From positions 1 through 32,751 of the forward strand of contig NZ_BCSQ01000044.1 of assembly GCF_001570945.1 (NCBI RefSeq): 32,751 nucleotides of DNA, read 5' to 3'. Numbering within the stretch: position 1 is the stretch's first letter; each line of letters opens with the position of its first letter. Below, piece by piece: positions 14,816 through 22,746 of this stretch. The notes under the pieces were generated by a model. It had not been told where the DNA came from. It saw only the letters and a list, made by a program, of their open reading frames with translations, and did no database searches. Made by a program: the position numbers and the translations under genes. This DNA is from Janibacter anophelis NBRC 107843. Lineage in GTDB: Bacteria; Actinomycetota; Actinomycetes; Actinomycetales; Dermatophilaceae.

Positions 14816-16678
14816 CTACGCGTCGGGGTCCGGTCGCAAGGCGTAGATGCGCGCCGGTCCGCCGGCCTCCGAGGCGACGATCAACCCGAGGCCGGTGCCG
14901 GTGACGGCGACGGGCACCCCGGCGGGGTCGGCGACGGGCTCCGGCAGCTGCGTGGTCCGTCCGGTCCGGTCGGTCACGTCGGTGCGCGACCATGCCCGGT
15001 CACCGGCCATCCCGACCGTCTGCCAGTCGTCGCCGAGGTCCTTGTCCGTGCCCGTCGCCAGGTCGAGCGCGACGGTGCCGGCCGTGGCCCACTTCCCGTC
15101 GGGCGCGACGTCGAAGTCGTCGATGCGCACCCGCCCCGGGACGGTCGAGGTCCACGTCTCGTCCATCTGGTCCATGACGTCGTAGCCGGCCAGGTGGGTG
15201 GTGCGGTTGTTGCGGGACCAGTTGACGACGAGGGTCGTGCCGGCGACCCCGAGGATGTCGCCCGGCAGCGAGCCGTACGACGGCGGCGCGAGCAGCTTGC
15301 CGTCGGTCAGCTGCCCGTCCGCGTCGGAGGACCACCAGTGGCCGGTGGAGGCGACGGACAGCACCCGCCCCTCGAAGTCGGCCGCGATCGGGCGCCCGCC
15401 CGAGGGGGTCGACCGGCGACGCAGGGACCCGTCGTGCAGCACGAGCGCGGTGAGCGTGTCCTCGCTCGCGAGCAGGGGGACGGGGCTGCCGGGCACGAGC
15501 CGCATCCCCGTCTCGGTGAAGCTCCAGGTCCGCGGCGACGGCGCCCGCTCCGCGGACGCCAGGTCGGTCCACAGGTAGAGGTCGGTGGCGGTCGCGGCGA
15601 CGACGGCCGGCTGGTCCAGCCACGAGATCAGCTGCGGTGGCGCGGTCAGCTCACCGTCGATCGGGCTGGTCCACAGCTCCTCACCGTCCGCGGTCGACAG
15701 CGCGATCAGGTCCGGCGACGTCGCGTCACCGGTCGTCGTGATCGCCGTGCCCTCGGCGACGAGCACGGTCGGCGGCAGTCCCCCGGCGGCGATGTCCGGG
15801 GAGACCCACTCGGCCTGGCTCGTCCACCCGTGCACCGGGTCGACCGGGGCCAGCTCGGAGGTCCCGGCGCTGTCCTGCCCCCACGGCAGACCACCGGCGA
15901 GGACGAAGGGGATCGCCGCCAGCGCCACGACGAGCGCCGCCGCGACGGCGAGCAGTGCCCACCGGCCGCGCCGGCGGGTCGGACGTGCCGGGGCGAAGGG
16001 GGTGTGGCCGGCGCCGGGGGTCGCGCCGGGATCACCGGCGAAGAGGTCGCGCACATCGATGCGCGGCTGGGTGTCCATCTCGTCCTCGGACACCTCGTCG
16101 TGGCCGACGAGCTGGATGACTCCGTCCCAGGCCGTGCGGGCGGCCGGGGGCACGGTCGACTGCTGCAGCGGGTCGGTCGACGACGCAGTGCTGTGGGGCA
16201 CGACGAGCGTCGAGCGGGCCAGTCCCCTGAACCGCGGGACGACCTCGCTCGGCGCCGGGTGGCTCGGGTCCGCCCTGGTGAGCACGACGACGGCGCCGGC
16301 GGCCAGCTCGGCGGCGTCACCGCCCCAGCCGCGCAGGGCCATGAGCTTCGTGGCGGCGGACTCGTGGTCCGCGGTCGTCGTGGCGATGACGACCTGGTCG
16401 GCGCGGTCGAGGACCTCCGCCCAGTGCAAGGGGATCGCTGCGGTCGCGATGACGAGCTCGCGGTTGCCGCGCGCGAGCCGGTGCACGACGGTCACTCCGC
16501 CGCGGCCGGCGGCCGGCGGGGGCGTCGGGGCCACCGGGTGCGTCGGGGGCCCCTGCGCCAGCAGGGACCAGCCCTCGCGGCGGATGGCGGCCGAGGCGAG
16601 CATGCCGGCGGTCGTCACCCCGAGGGACCCCTCCCCGATGACGACGACGGTGCGCTCTGCGCTCTGGTCCCCCCTCAC
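14816..16678 (-). CDS. MinD-like degenerate P-loop domain fused through one membrane segment to a beta-propeller domain
   Basis: This is one uninterrupted 620-residue frame with three parts. Residues 1-200 have MinD/ParA-superfamily character: VVVIGEGSLGVTTAGML in the place of the P-loop, and later strands LVIATAAIPL, QVVIATTTADHESA, AVVVLTRADPS and TLVVPHSTAS. The P-loop lacks the catalytic lysines, so ATP hydrolysis is doubtful. A Pro/Arg linker leads to a hydrophobic segment at about 240-262 (WALLAVAAALVVALAAIPFVLAGG). The remaining ~355 residues look like a PQQ/WD-type propeller (DLIALSTADGEELWTSPIDG, TAPPQLISWLDQPAVVAATA) and should be extracytoplasmic. GTG 16678 follows a GGGAGGGGG ribosome site. 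No function can be assigned. It may be a transmembrane sensor or a MinD-derived scaffold. Confidence 0.7.
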   Translation of the reverse strand: MRGDQSAERTVVVIGEGSLGVTTAGMLASAAIRREGWSLLAQGPPTHPVAPTPPPAAGRGGVTVVHRLARGNRELVIATAAIPLHWAEVLDRADQVVIATTTADHESAATKLMALRGWGGDAAELAAGAVVVLTRADPSHPAPSEVVPRFRGLARSTLVVPHSTASSTDPLQQSTVPPAARTAWDGVIQLVGHDEVSEDEMDTQPRIDVRDLFAGDPGATPGAGHTPFAPARPTRRRGRWALLAVAAALVVALAAIPFVLAGGLPWGQDSAGTSELAPVDPVHGWTSQAEWVSPDIAAGGLPPTVLVAEGTAITTTGDATSPDLIALSTADGEELWTSPIDGELTAPPQLISWLDQPAVVAATATDLYLWTDLASAERAPSPRTWSFTETGMRLVPGSPVPLLASEDTLTALVLHDGSLRRRSTPSGGRPIAADFEGRVLSVASTGHWWSSDADGQLTDGKLLAPPSYGSLPGDILGVAGTTLVVNWSRNNRTTHLAGYDVMDQMDETWTSTVPGRVRIDDFDVAPDGKWATAGTVALDLATGTDKDLGDDWQTVGMAGDRAWSRTDVTDRTGRTTQLPEPVADPAGVPVAVTGTGLGLIVASEAGGPARIYALRPDPDA

Positions 16679-16771
16679 GAGGACCCCCTCCCTGACGCTG
16701 GTGGCTGCTGCGGCGCGGGTCCCTGCCCCCGCTGCCCCGGCCACGATATCGCTGCCGGCGGGGTGCGACGG

Positions 16772-16783
16772 CAGGATGGGTCC
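16772..16783 (+). promoter_or_regulatory. Candidate leaderless promoter of the LigD-type ligase
   Basis: CAGGAT (16772-16777), six bases, ATG 16784. The hexamer deviates at its first base from TAnnnT, but the spacing matches the other leaderless starts in the window. It lies in the 105-bp region divergent from the MinD-like fusion gene. Confidence 0.35.
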
Positions 16784-17716
16784 ATGCGCCCGATGCTCGC
16801 GACCCACACCGAGACGGTCCCCTGCGGGCCGGAGTGGGCCCACGAGGTCAAATGGGACGGCATGCGTGTCCTCGCCGACGCCCGGGGCGGGGGCCTGACC
16901 CTGACCAGTCGCACCGAGCGTGATGTCACCAGCTCCTTCCCCGAGCTGGTGCCGCTGGCCGACCTCTTCGACGACATGCTCCTCGACGGCGAGGTCGTCG
17001 CCCTCGTCGACGGCCGCCCTTCCTTCGGCGCGCTCGCAGAGCGGATGCACATCTCCGACCCGCGCCGGGCGGCCCGCGCTGCGGTGGCCCGGCCGGTCAC
17101 CTTCGTGGTCTTCGACGTGCTGCGCCTGCTCGGTCAGGACCTCACGGCCCAGCCGTGGTCGGCGCGCCGGGCCCTGCTCGAGCAGCTGGAGCTCGAGGGA
17201 CCTCGCTGGCAGGTGCCGGCCACCCACGACGACGGCGAGCAGCTCCTCGCGGCCACCGCCGAGCAGGGGCTCGAGGGCATCGTCTCCAAGCGCCGCAGCG
17301 CCCCCTACCTCCCGGGTCGGCGCTCCCCCGACTGGCTCAAGCGCCCGCACCGCGACACCGTCTCCGTCGTCGTCGGTGGCTGGCGCCCCGAGATGGGCAG
17401 CTCACGGCTCGGCTCCGTGCTCGTCGGCCAGCCCGGTCCGCAGGGCTGGGAGTTCGTCGGACGGGTCGGGTCCGGCCTGGCCGGGCGCGCCGGCGCCGGC
17501 CTGCTCACGCGGCTGCGTCCGCTGGAGCGAGCGGACTCCCCCTTCGTCACCCAGGTGCCGCGCGAGGACGCGACGGGCACGACCTGGGTGGACCCGCAGG
17601 TCGTCATCGACGTCGCGAGCCTGGGGCGCAGCAGCGGTGGCCGCCTGCGCCAGCCGTCCTATCAGCGCCTGCGCGCCGACCTGACCGCCACGGACCTGGA
17701 GGGCAGCGATGGCTGA
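16784..17716 (+). CDS. ligD: ATP-dependent DNA ligase, LigD ligase (LIG) module
   Basis: This NHEJ ligase seals DNA breaks using ATP. The 310-residue stand-alone protein matches the LIG domain of LigD. The adenylated lysine is Lys23 in the motif I sequence EVKWDGMRVL. Also present are LLDGEVVALVDGRPSF (motif III), FVVFDVLRLLGQDLT, EGIVSKRRSAPYLPGRRSPDW (motif IV-V region) and WLKRPHRDTVSVVVGGW, with the OB domain behind. There is no polymerase or phosphoesterase domain in this protein. The polymerase module follows in a separate frame overlapping by 8 bp. Together with Ku on the other side of the fusion gene this gives a near-complete end-joining set. Confidence 0.92.
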   Translation: MRPMLATHTETVPCGPEWAHEVKWDGMRVLADARGGGLTLTSRTERDVTSSFPELVPLADLFDDMLLDGEVVALVDGRPSFGALAERMHISDPRRAARAAVARPVTFVVFDVLRLLGQDLTAQPWSARRALLEQLELEGPRWQVPATHDDGEQLLAATAEQGLEGIVSKRRSAPYLPGRRSPDWLKRPHRDTVSVVVGGWRPEMGSSRLGSVLVGQPGPQGWEFVGRVGSGLAGRAGAGLLTRLRPLERADSPFVTQVPREDATGTTWVDPQVVIDVASLGRSSGGRLRQPSYQRLRADLTATDLEGSDG

Positions 17717-18596
17717 GTCCAAGGGAGCGGTGACCCGGGTCGAGGTCGGCGGGCGCACGATGCGCCTGTCCTCGCTCGACAAGGTCATGTACCCCGCCAC
17801 CGAGACGACGAAGGGAGAGATCCTCTCGTACTACGCGCGGGCCGGGGAGACGGTGCTGGCGCACCTCGCGGGCCGTCCGGTGACGCGGATGCGCTTCCCG
17901 CACGGAGTGGAGGACATGTCCTTCTTCGAGAAGAACCTGCCCTCCGGGGCACCGAGCTGGCTGCCGCGCGTGCAGGTCTCCGACGTGACCTATCCCCTCG
18001 TCGAGGACCTCGCCCAGCTGACCTACCTGATCAACCTCAACAGCATCGAGCTGCACGTGCCCCAGTGGCGCGTCGACGAGGACGGCGAGCGCCTCAACCC
18101 CGACCGGCTGGTCATCGACCTCGACCCCGGCAAGCCCGCGGGGCTGCACGAGTGCGCGCGGGTGGCGCTGCTGCTGCGCGAGCGCCTCGGTGGGCTCGGT
18201 CTGGACCTGTACCCCGTGACGTCCGGGAGCAAGGGGATGCAGCTCTACGCGCGGCTGGGCGGCGACCTGACGAGCGACCAGGTGCGCGACCTGGCGCAGC
18301 AGCTGGCGCAGGAGATGACCCACAAGCACCCCGACCTCGTGCTGTGGAAGATGACCAAGACCCTGCGCCCGGGCAAGGTCTTCCTCGACTGGAGCCAGAA
18401 CGTCGCGGCCAAGACGACCGTGTGCCCGTACTCGATGCGCGGCCGCGAGGACCCGTGGGTCGCCGCGCCGCGCTCCTGGGACGAGATCGAGGCGGGCGCG
18501 CAGGACGCCGACGCGCTGACCCAGCTGGACTTCGAGACGGTGCTCGAACGGCTCGACGAGCACGGGGACCTGCTGGCGCCGCTGCTGGAGGGCTGA
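17709..18596 (+). CDS. LigD polymerase (POL, primase-like) module
   Basis: The 295-residue protein of the archaeo-eukaryotic primase superfamily is the polymerase part of LigD. It fills gaps and adds nucleotides, often ribonucleotides, at broken ends before ligation. It shows LSSLDKVMYPATETTKGEIL, MRFPHGVEDMSFFEKNLP, LNSIELHVPQWRVD and the metal-binding pair Asp137/Asp139 in LVIDLDPG. It continues with TSGSKGMQLYARL and WSQNVAAKTTVCPYSMRGREDPWVAAP. ATG 17709 overlaps the ligase gene by 8 bp, so translation is coupled. The mycobacterial single-chain enzyme has the order POL-PE-LIG; here the modules are separate, in the order LIG then POL, without a phosphoesterase domain in the window. Confidence 0.92.
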   Translation: MAESKGAVTRVEVGGRTMRLSSLDKVMYPATETTKGEILSYYARAGETVLAHLAGRPVTRMRFPHGVEDMSFFEKNLPSGAPSWLPRVQVSDVTYPLVEDLAQLTYLINLNSIELHVPQWRVDEDGERLNPDRLVIDLDPGKPAGLHECARVALLLRERLGGLGLDLYPVTSGSKGMQLYARLGGDLTSDQVRDLAQQLAQEMTHKHPDLVLWKMTKTLRPGKVFLDWSQNVAAKTTVCPYSMRGREDPWVAAPRSWDEIEAGAQDADALTQLDFETVLERLDEHGDLLAPLLEG

Positions 18597-18597
18597 G

Positions 18598-19227
18598 TCA
18601 GTCCCGTCGCGGGCAGCCCGCGCAGGGCTGGCACCCGGGCAGCGCATAGAGCAGGCAGCACGACTGCCGCTCCGGTGGCGGAGCGCCCGCCAGCCGGGCG
18701 AGCGAGATCTCCCACATGTCCTCGACCATGCCGAGGCGCTGGAGGCTGGACATCTTCGTCGGCGAGGGCAGGTCGGTCGCGATGGCCCGCGCCGTCGCGG
18801 CGTAGGCCTCGTACGCCACGTCGAGCCGCTCGACGTCGTCCTCGACCCTGCGATGGTCGCCCGGGCGCACCTGCACCGCGACCGGGTAGAGATAGGTCGG
18901 GTCCAGACCGATCGACCACAGCCCCGGATCGGTCGACAGGACGAAGGGGGTCAGCCGCGCCGCGGCCGAGACGACCGTGGCGAGCGGGTCGATGAGGTAC
19001 TGCAGGACGAAGGCCGACGGCATGCCCGGCGGGGCGGTGCCCGACTGCGCGATCGTCAGCTCGCGATAGGTCTCGATCCACCCGGGCGCGATCTGCAGGG
19101 CCTGCGCCAGGGGCACGCCGAGGTCCGGGTCACCGTGGTCGGCGACCCGGACCTGGAGGACGGCGAGGGCCCGGTCCAGGGGCGCGAGGGCCTCGCGCAG
19201 CCCGGGGGCCGTGGTGGGGTGGATCAG
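18598..19227 (-). CDS. FhuF-like (2Fe-2S) ferric iron reductase; start uncertain
   Basis: The product of about 209 residues ends in a Cys-rich tail, CCLLYALPGCQPCAGCPRRD. This resembles the C-terminal 2Fe-2S site of FhuF-type ferric-siderophore reductases, which release iron by reduction. Upstream it has PPGMPSAFVLQYLIDPLATVVSAAA and PGLWSIGLDPTYLYPVAVQVRPG, consistent with this family. The start is unclear: GTG 19311 would overlap lsr2 by 29 codons, an in-frame GTG near 19110 would remove ~40 residues, and a CTG at 19227 overlapping the lsr2 TGA (CTGA) gives the most natural coupling. I give the CTG-based span. It ends 1 bp from the convergent polymerase gene. Confidence 0.72.
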   Translation of the reverse strand: MIHPTTAPGLREALAPLDRALAVLQVRVADHGDPDLGVPLAQALQIAPGWIETYRELTIAQSGTAPPGMPSAFVLQYLIDPLATVVSAAARLTPFVLSTDPGLWSIGLDPTYLYPVAVQVRPGDHRRVEDDVERLDVAYEAYAATARAIATDLPSPTKMSSLQRLGMVEDMWEISLARLAGAPPPERQSCCLLYALPGCQPCAGCPRRD

Positions 19228-19553
19228 CCGTTGGCCTTGGCGTAGGCGTCGCGCACCTTCTGGCTGATGCGCCCGCGGTCGGAGACCTCGTGGCCGTTGG
19301 ACCGGGCCCACTCGCGGATCTTGGTCAGGTCGCCGCTGCTGGATCGCGAGCCGGACGAGCCGCCGCTGCTCTTGCGGCCGGAGACGCGACGGCCGGCACC
19401 GACGTACCCGGCGAGGGCGTCGCGCAGGGCCGCGGCATTCTTGTCGTTGAGGTCGATCTCGTAGTTCACGCCGTCGAGGCCGAAGGTGACGGTCTCGGTG
19501 GCGTCACCACCGTCGAGATCGTCCTCGAGGATGATCTGCACACGCTGTGCCAT
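19224..19553 (-). CDS. lsr2: Nucleoid-associated protein Lsr2
   Basis: Lsr2 is the actinobacterial H-NS analogue that bridges DNA and silences AT-rich, often horizontally acquired genes. The 109-residue protein has the N-terminal dimerisation domain (MAQRVQIILEDDLDGG, then VTFGLDGVNYEIDL and ALRDALAGYV), a Ser/Gly-rich linker, and the C-terminal DNA-binding domain IREWARSNGHEVSDRGRIS. The Arg-Gly-Arg AT-hook-like motif at 93-95 inserts into the minor groove. ATG 19553 is preferred to a TTG 12 bases earlier because homologues start at MA(Q/K). Its upstream region is the most AT-rich stretch of the window, consistent with autoregulation. As in mycobacteria it lies downstream of lysS. Confidence 0.95.
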   Translation of the reverse strand: MAQRVQIILEDDLDGGDATETVTFGLDGVNYEIDLNDKNAAALRDALAGYVGAGRRVSGRKSSGGSSGSRSSSGDLTKIREWARSNGHEVSDRGRISQKVRDAYAKANG

Positions 19554-19598
19554 GGTCAGGTCCAATCGCTGAGGGAATTGAATACGCCCCCACGATAG

Positions 19599-19823
19599 TC
19601 ATTCTTTTGGCGAATCTCCCGTTTCATCCACAGCCTTCTCCGATGCCGTGGATCCATTCTCCTCACGGGCGGCCTTTTGCTCGGCATTCCACTTCGCGAG
19701 GGCCTTTCGCTCACTGCGATCCGCCTCGATCATGTAGCGAATGATCCAGTAGAAGAGAAAGGCCACACCGACGGTCGGCAACAATGCCGCCGCATAGGTC
19801 CAGTACTCACCGATGACATCCAT
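19599..19823 (-). CDS. Small single-pass membrane protein between lysS and lsr2
   Basis: The 74-residue protein is not recognised as a named family. It has one hydrophobic segment (about 10-31, YAAALLPTVGVAFLFYWIIRYM) followed by a highly charged, Glu/Lys/Ala-rich cytoplasmic tail (RSERKALAKWNAEQKAAREE) likely to be helical, ending in an acidic Ser/Thr-rich stretch. ATG 19823 lies one base after the lysS stop, so it is co-translated with lysS, and lsr2 follows after 45 bp. Codon use is more AT-rich than in neighbouring genes (TTT, AAT and GCA codons appear). The charged tail could tether a partner to the membrane, but nothing in the sequence says which. Confidence 0.65.
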   Translation of the reverse strand: MDVIGEYWTYAAALLPTVGVAFLFYWIIRYMIEADRSERKALAKWNAEQKAAREENGSTASEKAVDETGDSPKE

Positions 19824-19824
19824 C

Positions 19825-21327
19825 TCAGGCCTCGGGCTTCAGGTGCGGGAAGAGGATGGTCTCGCGGATCCCCGCGCCGGTGAAGAGCATGATGAGGCGG
19901 TCGATGCCCAGGCCGAGCCCACCCATGGGCGGCGCACCGAACTCCAGCGCGCGCAGGAAGTCCTCGTCCAGCTGCATCGCCTCGTCGTCACCCGCGGCCG
20001 CCCGTCGGGACTGCTCCTCGAGCACCTCCCGCTGGATGACCGGGTCGATGAGCTCGGAAAAGGCGGTGCCCCGCTCGACCCCGCCGATGAAGAGGTCCCA
20101 GGCCTCGATCTGGCCCGGCTTGTCGCGGTGCGGGCGCGCCAGCGGCTGCGCGATCGCCGGGTAGTCGCAGATGAAGGTCGGCTGCACGCAGGTCGGCTCG
20201 ACGAGCTCGGCGACCAGCTCCATGGCGGTCTTGCCCGCCTCCCACGAGGGGTCGACCTCGACCCCCTTAGCCGCCGCGATCTCCCTCAGGCGCTCGACCG
20301 GCGTCTCGACGTCGACCTGCTCGCCGACGGCCTCGCTCAGCCCGTCGTAGAAGGAGAGCCAGCGCCACTCACCCCCGAGGTCGACCTCACCGGCGGGCGT
20401 GGTCACCACGCGCGTGCCGGCCACGTCGGCGGCGGCCAGGTGCAATTCCTTGATCAGCTCGGCCATCGTGAACTGGTCACCCCAGGCCTCATATGCCTCG
20501 AGCGAGGTGAATTCCGGAGAATGCGTCGAGTCGACACCTTCGTTGCGGAAAAGGCGGCCCATCTCGTAGACCCGGTCGACGCCACCGACGACCGCCTTCT
20601 TGAGCGGCAGCTCGAGGGCAATGCGCAGCGACATCTTCTGGTCGAAGGCATTCATGTGGGTGTCGAAAGGACGTGCGGCCGCACCACCGTGCACCAGCTG
20701 CAGCACGGGCGTCTCGATCTCGATGAACTGACGGGCGTGCAGCGTCTCGCGGATGGCACGCACGATGCCGGCCCGCAGCCGCACCATGTCGCGTGCCTCC
20801 TGGCGCACGACGAGGTCGGCATAGCGCTGGCGCACCCGCGCCTCCTCGGACAGCTCCTTGTGCAGCACCGGCAGGGGGCGCAGCGCCTTGGACGCCATGA
20901 CCCACGAGGTCGCCATGACCGACAGCTCGCCGCGGCGGGAGCGGATGACCCGACCGGTGACGGCGACGTGGTCGCCGAGGTCGACGTCGGACTTCCACGC
21001 CGCGAGCGACTCCTCGCCGACCTCGGCGAGCGAGAGCATGACCTGCAGGCGGGTCCCGATGCCCTCCTGCAGCGCGGCGAAGGCGAGCTTGCCCGTGTTG
21101 CGCACGAACATCACGCGCCCGGCGACGGTGACGACGTCCTGCGTCTCCTCACCGGTCTCGAGGTGCTCCCACCCGGCCACGACGTCGGCGAGGGAGTGCG
21201 TGCGCCCCACGGTGACCGGGTAGGCGTCCGTGCCGTCGGCGAGGAGTCGGTCGCGCTTGGCGCGACGGATGCGCATCTGCTCGGGCAGCTCGTCGTCGAC
21301 AGGGGTCTCGTTGGGCGTCTCACTCAC
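19825..21327 (-). CDS. lysS: Lysyl-tRNA synthetase, class II
   Basis: The 500-residue enzyme charges tRNA-Lys. It has an N-terminal OB-fold anticodon-binding domain (VVTVAGRVMFVRNTGKLAFA to about residue 150). The class II catalytic domain follows with motif 2 (FRNEGVDSTHSPEFTSLEAY) and motif 3 (GLGLGIDRLIMLFTG), ending ETILFPHLKPEA. The start is GTG 21327, with a -10-like TATCGT upstream on the minus strand at 21336-21341. The small membrane protein and lsr2 follow on the same strand. The stretch around 20430-20660 uses more A/T-ending codons than the rest of the gene. Confidence 0.96.
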   Translation of the reverse strand: MSETPNETPVDDELPEQMRIRRAKRDRLLADGTDAYPVTVGRTHSLADVVAGWEHLETGEETQDVVTVAGRVMFVRNTGKLAFAALQEGIGTRLQVMLSLAEVGEESLAAWKSDVDLGDHVAVTGRVIRSRRGELSVMATSWVMASKALRPLPVLHKELSEEARVRQRYADLVVRQEARDMVRLRAGIVRAIRETLHARQFIEIETPVLQLVHGGAAARPFDTHMNAFDQKMSLRIALELPLKKAVVGGVDRVYEMGRLFRNEGVDSTHSPEFTSLEAYEAWGDQFTMAELIKELHLAAADVAGTRVVTTPAGEVDLGGEWRWLSFYDGLSEAVGEQVDVETPVERLREIAAAKGVEVDPSWEAGKTAMELVAELVEPTCVQPTFICDYPAIAQPLARPHRDKPGQIEAWDLFIGGVERGTAFSELIDPVIQREVLEEQSRRAAAGDDEAMQLDEDFLRALEFGAPPMGGLGLGIDRLIMLFTGAGIRETILFPHLKPEA

Positions 21328-21381
21328 GGGAGACCACGATATCCGCGACCTCCGCGGGGCCCGAATCCCGCCGCAGTGTCC

Positions 21382-22746
21382 TCAGTCGCGCTCCCGCAGC
21401 ACCTGCCACCCGAGCAGGGCCACACCGGCGAGCAGGACGAGCGGCCCGGCGTCGACGGCGTCGGCCATGAGCACGGCCCCGGCCCCGAGCAGCGCGAGGT
21501 CGGTGCCGAGCAGCAGCCGTTGGACGAGGCCGACGTGCACCGCCCCACCCGGTGTGGAGAGCGCGACGCCCAGGCCGGGGGGCGGGTCGCACGCCCGCAT
21601 CCCGCCAGCGGTGGCGGCGAGCGCGAGGAGCACCGGCGCCCACCAGGGCAGGCCGAGCGGCGCGAGCGCGACGGCCGCCCCCACCACCGCGAGGACGAAG
21701 GGGGGACCCGCCAGGACCGCGGTCACCGCGGCGGGGTGGGCCGGCAGAGCACGACGCAACCCCGGGGCGGTCAGCCACGCCGTGAGGCCGCCGGCGCTGA
21801 CGCGGACGACCGCGAGGACCGCGAGCGCCGCGAGCAGGGTCCCGGCCAGCCGTCCGAGCAGCAGGCCGGCGACGAGAGCACCGAGGCAGGTGATGAGCGC
21901 TGCCAGCACCTGCACGGGTCGGCGTCGCAGCGCCCACAGCTCGTGGACGAGGACGGCCATGGCCCCTGTGCCCGCGCCCCGGCGGCTCGGGTGGCGTCCT
22001 CGCCGAGCCACCCGACCGCGCGAGGCGAGGACCTCGAGGGCCACGGTGTCGAGCATCGTCGTGGCGGCGGTGAACGCCTGCACGACCTGCCCGGCCCGCA
22101 TCAGCTCCGCGTCGGGGACGGCCCGCGCCGCCCGCCGCAGGACCGGTGCGCCGCCCTGGCGATGCAGTGCGATCGGCACCAGCACGACGCAGAGCAGGGC
22201 ACCGACCGCCGCGCAGGCGATCACCACGACCGCGGGCGCCGGGCTCGACCCGACGCCTCGCGCCACGGCGAACCCCACGAGCACGCCCCAGCTCGCGGCC
22301 AGCACGACGGCGACGCCCACGACCCGCAGCACCCGGCCGCGCAGGAGCAGCCCGCGGTCGGCGGGTGACGAGACCATCCAGGTCGCCTCGCTCGGGTCGG
22401 TCGACACGGGACCGACCCAGCGCAGGCCCGCGACGGCGGCCAGCAGCCCAAGTCCTGTGGCGCCGAGCGCCACGAGGGCGTACCCGCCGGGGTCGAGGCA
22501 GACCGCGGTGTCGCAGTCCGGTCGCAAGATCGCCGGGCCCGTGGCGGCGAAGAGCATCGTCAGCATCGTCGCCGCGATGAAGATCCCGACGTACCAGTCC
22601 TGCACGACCTGCATCGGGCTGGGGGCGTGCGTCGCGCGACGACGCTCGCGCAGCAACTGGCGGGCCGCATCGAGGTCGCCGACGAAGGGGTCCGCGGCAC
22701 CGGTCCGCGGCTCCCCGGGCGATGCCTCGGGCAGCACCTCAGACAT
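21382..22746 (-). CDS. ABC transporter membrane component (DUF6297-like)
   Basis: The 454-residue protein begins with a cytoplasmic stretch of about 45 residues containing an Arg-rich segment (RQLLRERRRATHA). It then has about ten hydrophobic segments grouped in two halves separated by a charged cytoplasmic region (around RGRVARRGRHPSRR). This is the layout of actinobacterial exporter permeases of the DUF6297 kind. ATG 22746 overlaps the ATPase gene by 8 bp, so the two almost certainly form one transporter. The substrate is unknown. The longer frame running to 23283 is a shadow of the ATPase gene. It is the last gene of the nad-containing overlap chain, and lysS starts 54 bp beyond it. Confidence 0.75.
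   Translation of the reverse strand: MSEVLPEASPGEPRTGAADPFVGDLDAARQLLRERRRATHAPSPMQVVQDWYVGIFIAATMLTMLFAATGPAILRPDCDTAVCLDPGGYALVALGATGLGLLAAVAGLRWVGPVSTDPSEATWMVSSPADRGLLLRGRVLRVVGVAVVLAASWGVLVGFAVARGVGSSPAPAVVVIACAAVGALLCVVLVPIALHRQGGAPVLRRAARAVPDAELMRAGQVVQAFTAATTMLDTVALEVLASRGRVARRGRHPSRRGAGTGAMAVLVHELWALRRRPVQVLAALITCLGALVAGLLLGRLAGTLLAALAVLAVVRVSAGGLTAWLTAPGLRRALPAHPAAVTAVLAGPPFVLAVVGAAVALAPLGLPWWAPVLLALAATAGGMRACDPPPGLGVALSTPGGAVHVGLVQRLLLGTDLALLGAGAVLMADAVDAGPLVLLAGVALLGWQVLRERD

Noticed and set aside
14798-17350. Long frames running through the MinD-like gene into the ligase on both strands
   Set aside because: The plus frame is in phase with the ligase only from 16784, and the minus frame is in phase with the MinD-like gene only from 16678. 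The extensions are antisense noise.
17709-17716. Frameshift splitting a single LigD protein
   Set aside because: The order ligase then polymerase differs from the fused mycobacterial enzyme, both halves are complete with their own starts, and the overlap is a normal coupling, so a frameshift is not needed.
20430-20660. AT-richer codon use within lysS as a sign of transfer
   Set aside because: All class II motifs are intact and continuous across the patch; a short local shift in codon use is not enough evidence of recombination.
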